Source: Myroides odoratus DSM 2801 (GTDB taxonomy: Bacteria > Bacteroidota > Bacteroidia > Flavobacteriales > Flavobacteriaceae). Taken from it: DNA of 64,000 bases. The stretch is from contig NZ_CM001437.1 in NCBI RefSeq assembly GCF_000243275.1, positions 2,423,712 to 2,487,711 on the forward strand, in the 5' to 3' direction. Positions 1 through 7,303 of this stretch are shown here, piece after piece (position 1 is the stretch's first letter; each line of letters starts with the position of its first letter). The position numbers were made by a program, and so were the translations under genes. The notes beneath the pieces are model-generated. The model ran no database searches. It was not told where the DNA came from and was given only the letters and a program-made list of their open reading frames with translations.

Positions 1-165
1 GCGAATGAGTTTCCACGGACAAGAAGTGAAATGGTAGAAGGAAAACATTATTACATGGAAAATGGCTATTTTGTTTTTACTGAATTGTACCACTTTTTGA
101 AAGAACAATGCTGTCAAAATGGATGTAGACATTGCGTGTATGGTTTTAAGAACCGTTACTTATAG
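1..165 (+). CDS. DUF5522-like small protein (3' end only)
   Basis: The window opens inside a reading frame that runs to a TAG at 163-165, leaving 54 residues. The end is rich in cysteine and aromatic residues (QCCQNGCRHCVYGF), the hallmark of the small DUF5522 family, where a CC..GC..C pattern sits at the C-terminus. The family has no established function; the clustered cysteines suggest metal binding, which is inference. The start lies outside the window, so length and promoter cannot be judged. The next gene has its own promoter at 207-214. Confidence 0.75.
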   Translation, partial: ANEFPRTRSEMVEGKHYYMENGYFVFTELYHFLKEQCCQNGCRHCVYGFKNRYL

Positions 166-206
166 AAAAAAATAAAACAAAATCACCTAAGCGTGAATAT
201 TATACG

Positions 207-214
207 TACCTTTG
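207..214 (+). promoter_or_regulatory. Bacteroidetes -7 promoter box for the mevalonate kinase gene
   Basis: TACCTTTG matches the Bacteroidetes housekeeping sigma consensus TAnnTTTG exactly. It lies 24 bases before the ATG at 239. The upstream TTG at 212 therefore sits inside the promoter and cannot be the translation start. No convincing -33 TTG is visible. Confidence 0.7.
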
Positions 215-238
215 CAGGGTAAATTACTTTTATCAGCT

Positions 239-1177
239 ATGAAAGGACCTTTATTTTATTCAAAGATTCTATTATTCGGAGAATATGGAATTATAAAAGA
301 CTCAAAAGGATTATCTATTCCTTATAATTTTTATAAGGGAGCCTTAAAAATGGAAGATAACCTAGAGGGATTCGCTAAAAAATCAAACGAAAGCTTACGA
401 AACTTCGCTGCGTATCTAGAAGATATGCAAGAGGCTGAGCCTGCTTTGGTACAATTTGATCTCGATCGCTTACAAGCAGAGATTGAAAATGGATTGTACT
501 TTGATTCTAGTATTCCACAAGGATACGGCGTTGGTAGTAGTGGTGCCTTAGTTGCAGCTATCTACGATCAATATGCACTAGAAAAAATCACCGTTTTAGA
601 GAATCTAAGCAAAGATAAATTACTGAAATTAAAAGGGATTTTTGGTAAAATGGAAGCTTTCTTCCACGGAACAAGCTCAGGGTTAGATCCGTTGAATAGC
701 TATTTGAGTTTACCAATCTTAATTAACTCCAAAGATAATATCGAACCAACCGGAATACCTTCTCAAAGTTTAGATGGAAAAGGAGCTGTGTTTTTAATCG
801 ATTCAGGAATTGTAGGTGAAACAGCACCTATGATTACTATCTTTATGGAGAAATTGAAAGAACAAGGATTCAGAAAAGTACTAAAAGAAGAGTTCATCAA
901 GCATACAGATGCTTGTGTTGAAAACTTCTTAAAAGGAGATTTGAAAGCCTTGTTTAACAATACAAAAGAACTTTCATCTGTTGTATTCAATCACTTTAAA
1001 CCTATGATTCCAGAACAGTTTCACAATGTGTGGCAGAAGGGAATCGAAACCAATGATTACTATTTGAAATTATGTGGTTCTGGTGGAGGTGGTTATATCT
1101 TAGGATTTACACCAGATATTGACAAAGCAAAAGAAACGCTTAAAGATTACAAATTAGAAGTAGTATATCAATTTTAA
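239..1177 (+). CDS. mvk: mevalonate kinase-like GHMP kinase
   Basis: This 312-residue GHMP-superfamily kinase probably phosphorylates mevalonate in the ATP-dependent isoprenoid pathway in the cytoplasm. It begins MKGPLFYSKILLFGEYG, the usual start of flavobacterial mevalonate kinases. It carries the ATP-binding motif PxxGxGSSGA at about residues 93-104 (PQGYGVGSSGA) and a glycine-rich GSGGGG loop near residue 285, as in motif 3 of the family. The ATG at 239 was chosen because the longer reading frame from TTG 212 overlaps the promoter box. The prenyltransferase gene 55 bases downstream uses isoprenoid diphosphates, which supports the assignment. The exact substrate is inferred from family and context. 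Confidence 0.82.
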   Translation: MKGPLFYSKILLFGEYGIIKDSKGLSIPYNFYKGALKMEDNLEGFAKKSNESLRNFAAYLEDMQEAEPALVQFDLDRLQAEIENGLYFDSSIPQGYGVGSSGALVAAIYDQYALEKITVLENLSKDKLLKLKGIFGKMEAFFHGTSSGLDPLNSYLSLPILINSKDNIEPTGIPSQSLDGKGAVFLIDSGIVGETAPMITIFMEKLKEQGFRKVLKEEFIKHTDACVENFLKGDLKALFNNTKELSSVVFNHFKPMIPEQFHNVWQKGIETNDYYLKLCGSGGGGYILGFTPDIDKAKETLKDYKLEVVYQF

Positions 1178-1232
1178 GCAATAAATTATAGAGAATGTTA
1201 TAACCTTTTTTAATCACAAGAAAAAAATAAAT

Positions 1233-2156
1233 ATGTTATCTAGGAAAAATAAAATCCTCTTAGCTAAAATATTCAGTCTGTTTTCTGTGGTGAGAGGTTA
1301 TAACATTTTTGTTATTATTTTAGCCCAATATTTAGCTTCCATTTTTATCTTCGCTCCAGAAAAAAGAGCTTTAGATGTTATTTTAGATTGGCAGTTATTT
1401 CTTATTATATTGGCTTCAGCCTTAGCAATCGCCTCAGGCTATATCATCAACAATTTTTATGATGCAGAAAAAGATTTAATCAATCGCCCCAATAAATCAA
1501 TGTTGGATCGCTTGGTGAGTCAAACAACAAAATTGAGAGTCTATTTCTTCCTCAATTTCCTATCTGTTTGTATTGTGCTTCCTGTATCTATACACGGAGC
1601 TATTTTCTTTGCCATCTATATTTTTCTCTTGTGGTTTTATTCCCATAAGTTGAAAAAATACCCAATCATTGGTAATCTATTAGCCTCTTTATTGGCCATG
1701 TTGCCTTTCTTTGCTATTCTCATGTACTTTAGATCGTTTCATATTTCTATTTTTGTTCATGCTTTTTTCTTGTATTTGATTATTTTGATTCGAGAAATCA
1801 TGAAAGATTTAGAAAATATCCGAGGAGACTTTGCGAATAACTACCAGACGATTCCGGTACGTTTTGGCGAACAAAAAGCAAAAGAAGTCATTACGGGCGT
1901 TTTTGTGTTAGCTTTAATTCCCATTTATTTCATGACCGTTCGCTTTGATGTCGGCTATATGATTTACTATTTCTATTTTAGTATTGTCATTTTGCTGTTC
2001 TTCTTATTGAGACTATGGAAATCAAGTACCACGCAAGAGTATCACCAATTGCATTTCTTACTTAAGCTTTTGATTCTCTTAGGGGTCCTATCTATTGTGT
2101 TAATTAAACCCGATGTTTTGGCAAGTGGGAAGTATCTTTTAGAGGAGACTTTATAA
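1233..2156 (+). CDS. UbiA-family prenyltransferase, probable geranylgeranylglycerol-phosphate geranylgeranyltransferase
   Basis: This 307-residue integral membrane protein has about eight hydrophobic segments. The first aspartate-rich motif is NNFYDAEKD at residues 73-81 and the second is DLENIRGD at 192-199; in the UbiA superfamily these bind the Mg-diphosphate of the prenyl donor. The N-terminal pattern FSVVRGYN is typical of flavobacterial proteins annotated as geranylgeranylglycerol-phosphate synthase. Its place after mevalonate kinase fits an isoprenoid-using enzyme. A menaquinone or heme prenyltransferase is less likely given those signatures, but the substrate is not proven. Confidence 0.75.
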   Translation: MLSRKNKILLAKIFSLFSVVRGYNIFVIILAQYLASIFIFAPEKRALDVILDWQLFLIILASALAIASGYIINNFYDAEKDLINRPNKSMLDRLVSQTTKLRVYFFLNFLSVCIVLPVSIHGAIFFAIYIFLLWFYSHKLKKYPIIGNLLASLLAMLPFFAILMYFRSFHISIFVHAFFLYLIILIREIMKDLENIRGDFANNYQTIPVRFGEQKAKEVITGVFVLALIPIYFMTVRFDVGYMIYYFYFSIVILLFFLLRLWKSSTTQEYHQLHFLLKLLILLGVLSIVLIKPDVLASGKYLLEETL

Positions 2157-2180
2157 TAAAAAGCTATATTTTTTCGTATT

Positions 2181-2212
2181 TTGAAATAAAAGACGGAGTT
2201 TGTCTATCTTTG
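2181..2212 (+). promoter_or_regulatory. promoter of the rluB-like gene (-33 TTG, -7 TATCTTTG)
   Basis: A TTG at 2181-2183 and TATCTTTG at 2205-2212 are separated by 21 bases, matching the Bacteroidetes TTG/TAnnTTTG promoter layout. The ATG used is at 2227, so the leader would be very short. Confidence 0.7.
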
Positions 2213-2226
2213 CAAAAATATTTAAT

Positions 2227-3162
2227 ATGAATAACGGTAAATCAGGTTCTAGAAAACCCCAATCTAATCGCAGTGGAAAACCAAAAGCTGGAGGGCCAAA
2301 AGCTGGTAAATCTAAAGCTGGAGGATCAAAAGTTGGAGGTGCAAAACCTTTCCAGAAGCGAGCTAGTCAAGGACAAGGAGCACAAAAACCTAATCCTTCT
2401 ACTAGAACATTCGATAAAAAGCCAAAAGTAGTAGCTACTCCAAAAGAAGATAATGGAGTAATGCGCTTAAACAAGTATATTAGTAATTCTGGAGTATGTT
2501 CTAGAAGAGACGCAGATTTATATATTACTTCGGGTAACGTAAAAGTGAACGGAGAAGTAGTAACGGAATTAGGATACAAAGTAAATATAACAGATGTTGT
2601 AAACTTTGACGGTATGGTATTAGTACCAGAGAAAAAGGTATATATCTTGTTAAATAAGCCAAAAGGATTCTCTACAATCAATGAAGATGTTATTAGTCAA
2701 GAGAATGTATTGAGCTTGATTAAAAATGCAACTAAGTCAGCAGTAGCACCTGTAGGACGTATGGATAAAAGTACATTGGGACTGATGATTTTTACCAATG
2801 ATACTAATTTAATTCAAAAGTTAAGTTCACCAGAACAACGTTCTTCAAAAATGTACCAAGTTTCGTTAGATCGAAATTTGAAATACGAAGATTTGGAGCG
2901 TGTACAAAAGGGAATCTACATTGACGAAAAGCGTGTTTTTGTTGAAGATGTTGCTTATGTTGAGAATCAACCGAAGACTGAAATTGGAATCAAATTAAAA
3001 GCATCGAACGTAAAATTAGTACGTGCTTTATTTGAGTCAATGGATTATAATGTATTGAAAGTAGATCGCGTGATGTACGGAAATATCACCAAGTGGAATC
3101 TACCAAGAGGAAGCTGGAGATTTTTAACGGACGATGAAGTTCGCAGTTTACAACAAGGATAA
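2227..3162 (+). CDS. rluB: pseudouridine synthase, RluB/RsuA family
   Basis: This 311-residue protein should convert uridine to pseudouridine in ribosomal RNA. The first ~75 residues are a low-complexity basic tail rich in K, G, S and A, common in Bacteroidetes RluB proteins and likely RNA-contacting. An S4 RNA-binding domain follows (RLNKYISNSGVCSRRDAD, near residues 80-97). The catalytic domain then carries GRMDKSTLGL near residue 180, with the catalytic aspartate of the RsuA/RluB motif GRxDxxTxGL. The longer frame from TTG 2200 runs through the promoter, so ATG 2227 is preferred. An intrinsic terminator follows directly. The choice between RluB, RluE and RluF specificity is by family resemblance only. 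Confidence 0.85.
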   Translation: MNNGKSGSRKPQSNRSGKPKAGGPKAGKSKAGGSKVGGAKPFQKRASQGQGAQKPNPSTRTFDKKPKVVATPKEDNGVMRLNKYISNSGVCSRRDADLYITSGNVKVNGEVVTELGYKVNITDVVNFDGMVLVPEKKVYILLNKPKGFSTINEDVISQENVLSLIKNATKSAVAPVGRMDKSTLGLMIFTNDTNLIQKLSSPEQRSSKMYQVSLDRNLKYEDLERVQKGIYIDEKRVFVEDVAYVENQPKTEIGIKLKASNVKLVRALFESMDYNVLKVDRVMYGNITKWNLPRGSWRFLTDDEVRSLQQG

Positions 3163-3197
3163 AAAAAAAGCTCAACCGAAAAGGTTGAGCTTTTTTT
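3161..3197. terminator. bidirectional intrinsic terminator after rluB
   Basis: A perfect stem AGCTCAACC/GGTTGAGCT with loop GAAAA is flanked by an A run and a T run, so it can stop transcription from rluB and from the opposite small membrane gene. The same hairpin recurs at 3694-3728. Confidence 0.85.
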
Positions 3198-3277
3198 ATG
3201 GAAATGGGAGAGGAGCAATGAGTTGTTTTTCAATCCTTATAAGATCGATCTTATAAAAAAGATTTTTATTAGATTGT

Positions 3278-3469
3278 TTAGGTCTTCTTTTTTTTCTTTT
3301 GATAATAGTACCTAAGCCCAATTACAATCAAAAGAACAACTAGTATTAATGGCACTTTGTAGGTATTATCTTTTTGAATTAAATCATACTGATCTAAAAA
3401 TAAATTCACACCTATCGTTAATAGTAAAAAAGATAAAAATAATAAGAGGTTCTTCTTTCTCATGTTCAT
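3278..3469 (-). CDS. small two-helix membrane protein, unknown function
   Basis: This 63-residue frame encodes two hydrophobic segments (about residues 6-22 and 38-55) separated by a short polar loop, and ends in a lysine-rich tail. That topology and the placement between two terminators suggest a real gene, but no family is recognised. The start may be the first or third codon (MNMRKK or MRKK). No clear promoter box was found. Confidence 0.5.
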   Translation of the reverse strand: MNMRKKNLLLFLSFLLLTIGVNLFLDQYDLIQKDNTYKVPLILVVLLIVIGLRYYYQKKKKKT

Positions 3470-3693
3470 TTTGTATTAGTTAGAATGCGCAATAAAGACC
3501 TATTCCATGTCGGCTAGGAGTATTATTATTCTAATATTAATAATTTTAGTTTGTAACTAGAAAAAACAGGTGTTTTTAGTATGAAAAAGTAGTCTTATAT
3601 GTGTTTTAATAAAGTGTTTTATGCGTATTGAAAAATAGAAAGACAAGTAGAATTTCGATATCTTAAATGAGTTATATTTTTACTATTAGGCAT

Positions 3694-3728
3694 AAAAAAA
3701 GCTCAACCGAAAAGGTTGAGCTTTTTTA
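3694..3728. terminator. intrinsic terminator downstream of yceI
   Basis: The stem GCTCAACC/GGTTGAGC with loop GAAAA and flanking A and T runs is identical to the hairpin at 3161-3197. It lies just past the stop of the minus-strand YceI gene. Confidence 0.85.
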
Positions 3729-3759
3729 TATTTTATTGTGTTCAGTTAACGGTTAGTTA

Positions 3760-4290
3760 TTAAGCTAAAACAAACTGAGTTTCGATATCGAAGTTTACTT
3801 CTTCGCTTACCAATAAACCACCTGTTTCTAGTGTGGTGTTCCAGTTTAAATTCCAGTCTTTTCTATTCACTTTACCATTTAGGGCTAGAGCAATTTTAGC
3901 ATTTCCCCATGGATCTTGAATGATACCGCTGTATTCTGCATTTAATTTTACAGGTTTACTTACACCGTGCATGGTTAAAGTACCTTCTACTACATAATGA
4001 GCTTCTCCTTTTTTCTCAATTTTAGTTGAGGTAAAAGTTACAGTAGGGTATTGTTCTGCATCAAAGAAATCGGCACTTTTTAAATGATTATCACGGTCTG
4101 CGTTGTTTGTGTCAATTGAAGCAATTTGCGTTTCAAATTGTAGGGTACTTTCTTCTAAATTATCATTTACCAAGTTGATGGTTGCTTGATAATCAGTGAA
4201 GTTTCCTCTTACATTGGTAAACATCATGTGTTTAATTTTAAATCCAATTGAAGAGTGTGTTTTGTCAATGTTCCAAATTTTAGTTTCCAT
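3760..4290 (-). CDS. YceI-family lipocalin-like protein
   Basis: This 176-residue protein matches the YceI domain throughout: METKIWNIDKTHSSIGFKIKH at the start, a central DNRDxHLKSADFFDAxxYPTxTF block and the typical LTMHGVSKPV segment. YceI proteins form a beta-barrel that can hold a long isoprenoid. There is no signal peptide, so this one is probably cytoplasmic, unlike E. coli YceI. It lies 27 bases downstream of the pirin gene, with which it is probably cotranscribed. The physiological ligand is unknown. Confidence 0.88.
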   Translation of the reverse strand: METKIWNIDKTHSSIGFKIKHMMFTNVRGNFTDYQATINLVNDNLEESTLQFETQIASIDTNNADRDNHLKSADFFDAEQYPTVTFTSTKIEKKGEAHYVVEGTLTMHGVSKPVKLNAEYSGIIQDPWGNAKIALALNGKVNRKDWNLNWNTTLETGGLLVSEEVNFDIETQFVLA

Positions 4291-4317
4291 TTTGTTTATT
4301 TTTTTTACTGTTAGTAA

Positions 4318-5049
4318 TTATTGTAAGTAACTAGGTAATTCCATTGGAATTTCCATTAATAAAAGCTGTGCATCAGCTGTTGCTTGTACTTGAAGTGAAT
4401 CAATATCCCAAATTCCGATGGCATCTCTGCGATCTAATGTTTGGTTGTTTACGGTGATGCTGCCTTCTAATACAAAGAGATAAATTCCGTTGGTTTTATC
4501 TTTTAGTTCGTAGTTTAGTGTTTTATTTTGATCCAAGTTTGCTAAATGAAACCACGCATTTTGGTGAATCCATGCACCAGCATCGTCAGGATTAGGTGAT
4601 AAGATTTGATCCCAATTGTTGTGGCGTTTAGTAACATCCAATGGCAATTGTTGGTAGCGCGGTGTTACGTGTAGCTTATTGGGAAATACCCAGATTTGCA
4701 AGAATTCACTAGCTTCTGTTTCACTAGGATTGAATTCACTGTGTTGTACACCTGTACCAGCACTCATTACTTGGATTTCATTAACGTGAATGGTTTCGCC
4801 GTGGCCCATACTGTCTTTATGTGCTAAACTTCCTTTCAATGGAATTGAGATAATCTCCATGTTTTCATGTGGATGCGTCCCAAACCCCATACCTGGTGCT
4901 ACGTAATCATCATTGAGTACGCGTAAAACACCAAAGTGTACACGATCATCGTTTCTGTAGTTAGCAAAGCTGAAGGTGTGGTTTGATTTTAACCAACCAT
5001 GGTCAGCATATCCTCTTGTATCAGATTTGTAAAAAATAAAATTTTCCAT
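4318..5049 (-). CDS. pirin-family bicupin protein
   Basis: This 243-residue protein has the pirin N-terminal cupin with the metal-site pattern THPHENMEIISIPLKGSLAHKDSMG, containing the expected His-x-His, later His and Glu residues, followed by a second cupin half. Pirins are iron-binding proteins, and some relatives are quercetin dioxygenases. The ATG at 5049 (MENFIFYKSDTRG) is chosen because the longer frame would start within the promoter box at 5071-5078. The gene is probably cotranscribed with yceI. The divergent-looking Crp/Fnr gene nearby reads the same way and may regulate it; that is inference. Confidence 0.85.
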   Translation of the reverse strand: MENFIFYKSDTRGYADHGWLKSNHTFSFANYRNDDRVHFGVLRVLNDDYVAPGMGFGTHPHENMEIISIPLKGSLAHKDSMGHGETIHVNEIQVMSAGTGVQHSEFNPSETEASEFLQIWVFPNKLHVTPRYQQLPLDVTKRHNNWDQILSPNPDDAGAWIHQNAWFHLANLDQNKTLNYELKDKTNGIYLFVLEGSITVNNQTLDRRDAIGIWDIDSLQVQATADAQLLLMEIPMELPSYLQ

Positions 5050-5070
5050 AGTTGTATCGATTTTGTTATA

Positions 5071-5078
5071 CAAAGATA
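5071..5078 (-). promoter_or_regulatory. -7 promoter box of the pirin-yceI operon
   Basis: On the minus strand this reads TATCTTTG, an exact TAnnTTTG box, 22 bases before the pirin ATG at 5049. Confidence 0.65.
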
Positions 5079-5179
5079 CAGATAGTCAATGGTTTAGTTG
5101 CTTAATGTAGGTTAAGAAATAACGTAATGATAATTGGATAGGGGAAAAGGGAAAGAAGAAAGGGGATGAATGAACGCAC

Positions 5180-5202
5180 GTAGGGGCAAATGGCAATTTG
5201 CC
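5180..5202. repeat. short palindromic intergenic repeat, copy 1
   Basis: The 23-base sequence contains GGCAAAT-GGCA-ATTTGCC, an inverted repeat. It recurs exactly at 53593-53615, which marks it as a dispersed REP-like element. Confidence 0.65.
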
Positions 5203-5245
5203 CATTACCCTGAAAATAATCGGAAAAGGGAAATACATACGTCCA

Positions 5246-5279
5246 GTTAACGGTAAACAGTCAACTGTTTACCGTTAAC
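5246..5279. repeat. 16-bp perfect inverted repeat between pirin and the Crp/Fnr gene
   Basis: The arms GTTAACGGTAAACAGT (5246-5261) and its exact complement (5264-5279) are separated by two bases. GTTAACC follows again at 5281, and GTTAACGGTTAG occurs near 3747. No T run follows, so it is not a standard intrinsic terminator. It could act as a Crp/Fnr-type operator, a hairpin or a dispersed repeat. Confidence 0.6.
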
Positions 5280-5292
5280 CGTTAACCAATAT

Positions 5293-5871
5293 TTATTTCG
5301 CCGTAAGCATGCGTTTTTTCAATTTGCTGAAAAACTCAGGAGTAATGCCTAAATAAGACGCAATTTGTTTTTGTGGTAAACAGTGTTTAATATCTGGGAA
5401 ACGCTCGCAGAAACGCTCATAACGCTCTTCAGCGGTTAGCGAAAGGTTATCCATCAAGCGTTGTTGATTCGCAATTAGCGATCGTTCAATAAGAATGCGG
5501 AAATAACGCTCCATTTTTGGAACTTGGTCAAAGAGGTTGAGCTGTTGCTCGCGAGTCATGGTTAGTACCATGGCGTCTTCTACTACCTCGATATAAGAAT
5601 TGCCAGGCTTTTGAGAAAGGAAACTATACATGTCAGCAATCCACCATCCGTTTGTTGCAAAACTAACCGTATGCTCAACAATCTGATCATCTACAAAATA
5701 GTTTCTCAAAATTCCCGAGATTACAAAAGTTGAATTATAACAGATTTCACCTTCTACCAAGAGTTTTTCTTTTGCACTATAACGATGAGATTCGAAAGAA
5801 TCCAATACGATTTTTTGCTCTACTTCTGTCAAGGTTACATGCTTCGCAATGCTTTCTAATAATATATCCAC
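5293..5871 (-). CDS. Crp/Fnr-family transcriptional regulator
   Basis: This 192-residue protein has an N-terminal cyclic-nucleotide-binding-like beta-roll (about residues 20-120) and a C-terminal helix-turn-helix near residues 165-188 (QKQIASYLGITPEFFSKLKK). Flavobacterial members of this subgroup are slightly short and have no obvious cAMP-binding arginine-serine pair or Fnr cysteines, so the effector is unknown. The start is a GTG at 5869-5871. It is read in the same direction as pirin and yceI, with the palindrome 5246-5279 between them. Confidence 0.85.
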   Translation of the reverse strand: MDILLESIAKHVTLTEVEQKIVLDSFESHRYSAKEKLLVEGEICYNSTFVISGILRNYFVDDQIVEHTVSFATNGWWIADMYSFLSQKPGNSYIEVVEDAMVLTMTREQQLNLFDQVPKMERYFRILIERSLIANQQRLMDNLSLTAEERYERFCERFPDIKHCLPQKQIASYLGITPEFFSKLKKRMLTAK

Positions 5872-6360
5872 AGCAATTCGTTTATCTTATAAAAATACGT
5901 TTTTTATTTCGTTTTAAAAAAAAACACGAATACTTTTATAAAGGGTTTCTTTTGTTATTTATAGTAATTGATACTCTCTTTTTTTAATTTCTGAGAATAT
6001 TGTATTAGAAAAAAAACATGGTCCTATTCGTTATAAGTTACTAAAGCTATCTCTTCCTCTTCAATTTCTTTTCGCAATTTGTTTAGAATTTGATATTTGA
6101 AACGATGATTGATATCACCACGACCACTTTAATGTCTCATTAAAATCAGGAAACATTTTATCTAAACTTTCGTGTCTATGAGATAACCCTTCCAACCATA
6201 CTTCATAATGAATAAGAGTTGGCTCTATCTCAATCTAATGATAAATATAGACTGAACTATCATAACTGAATAATAGTGAATGATATTCTTTACTTTCTCG
6301 CTAACAGGAGCAATAAAGTGCAGTTGATTTCATCTAGGGGTGTTTAAGTACTATCATTAT
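5872..6360. other. gene-poor stretch with degenerate coding remnant
   Basis: This AT-rich interval holds the promoter region of the Crp/Fnr gene on its left and the coding remnant described at 6024-6303. Nothing else with a consistent reading frame is visible. Confidence 0.5.
6024..6303 (-). pseudogene. decayed gene fragment of unknown family
   Basis: Read on the minus strand, two frames give protein-like text: first a frame containing LIHYEVWLEGLSHRHESLDK, interrupted upstream by a TAG near 6235, then after a shift RGDINHRFKYQILNKLRKEI up to a stop at 6024. Together they resemble the C-terminal half of a soluble helical protein with at least one frameshift and one stop. No family is recognised. 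The codon pattern is convincing but the fragment is short. Confidence 0.4.
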
Positions 6361-7167
6361 TTAAAAGACAAAATTAAAACCTCCTTTGTTAGTATTCTTT
6401 TTTAGATTCTCTTCTTGCTTGCTGATAATGTGAAGTAGGTATTTTTCATATTGGTCATACATAAAATCATTAAAAAATTTCTTATTCCCTGTTTCATCAG
6501 TATTCCTTAATGCTTGAATATAAGCTTCCTTATCAGAGCTGTTTACGATGGCCATTGGTAAATTGTAATACACTTGGATATAATTCATCATCAATCGACT
6601 TGTTCTACCATTCCCATTTCCAAAAGGATGGATTGCAACTAAATTATAATGCATATCAAATGCTAAATCCGTTGCTTCTTTTACATTTAAGTCATCCGTC
6701 ATCTTCTCGTTAATAATAGCTACTAATTCCTTTGTTTTATCTTCTACTTTTTGAAATGCGGGATAACTATCACCTCTTCCGTTTTGAACATTCCATTTGC
6801 GTATTACACCTTTTGACAGATCGAAAGTTCCAAAAGCATTATTTATAATCTCTCCCGTGTTTTTTAATACTAGAGCATTTATATGCTGAATCAGGTCTAC
6901 TGTTATTCTTTCTCGATTCTTTGCTTGCTTTATTACATATGATAAGGCTAGGGCATGATCAGCCACCATATAGACATCTGACAAAGGGCGTCCTTTAGGT
7001 GTCATATGGTTATTTAATAATATTTCTGATTCGAGTTCTGTTAAAGTAGATCCTTCCAACTTCGTTGAATGATGACTTACAGTAATTGCATTGAATTTGT
7101 CATAATCGACAATATCGGACAAATTCAATGCTTTATATTGCTCAATGATTTTTTCGATTGATTTCAT
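6361..7167 (-). CDS. Fic-family AMP-transferase-like protein, class II
   Basis: This 268-residue protein contains the complete Fic core motif HPFGNGNGRTSR (about residues 182-193), with catalytic histidine and phosphate-binding loop. An N-terminal inhibitory-helix motif of the form S/TxxxEG (STKLEG, near residue 40) places it with class II Fic proteins, whose AMPylation activity is self-inhibited. Targets are unknown. ATG 7167 is preferred because the upstream extension would cross a -7 box and a terminator. The two genes around it read the same way but are separated by a strong terminator, so it is probably a single-gene unit. Confidence 0.85.
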   Translation of the reverse strand: MKSIEKIIEQYKALNLSDIVDYDKFNAITVSHHSTKLEGSTLTELESEILLNNHMTPKGRPLSDVYMVADHALALSYVIKQAKNRERITVDLIQHINALVLKNTGEIINNAFGTFDLSKGVIRKWNVQNGRGDSYPAFQKVEDKTKELVAIINEKMTDDLNVKEATDLAFDMHYNLVAIHPFGNGNGRTSRLMMNYIQVYYNLPMAIVNSSDKEAYIQALRNTDETGNKKFFNDFMYDQYEKYLLHIISKQEENLKKNTNKGGFNFVF

Positions 7168-7203
7168 AGCTATTTTTTTACTGAAGCAAATCTGAATTAG
7201 ATA

Positions 7204-7211
7204 CAAAAATA
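7204..7211 (-). promoter_or_regulatory. -7 promoter box of the Fic gene
   Basis: The minus strand reads TATTTTTG, matching TAnnTTTG, 36 bases before the chosen ATG. It lies immediately after the terminator of the upstream gene. Confidence 0.5.
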
Positions 7212-7216
7212 CAATT

Positions 7217-7266
7217 AAAAAAAATAGACATGCCCCAAAAAGCATCGAACTTTTTGGGGCATGTCT
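7217..7266 (-). terminator. strong intrinsic terminator of the aminotransferase gene
   Basis: Perfect 17-bp arms (7226-7242 and 7250-7266) with a 7-base loop are followed, on the minus strand, by a T run. It lies directly downstream of the aminotransferase stop. Confidence 0.9.
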
Positions 7267-7303
7267 AACTTGATGTGAGCGCTTTTACAATCAGAGAAGG
7301 AGC

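Noticed and set aside
212..238. Longer N-terminus for mevalonate kinase from a TTG
   Set aside because: The TTG lies inside the TACCTTTG promoter box and the extra residues do not match the family; ATG 239 is better.
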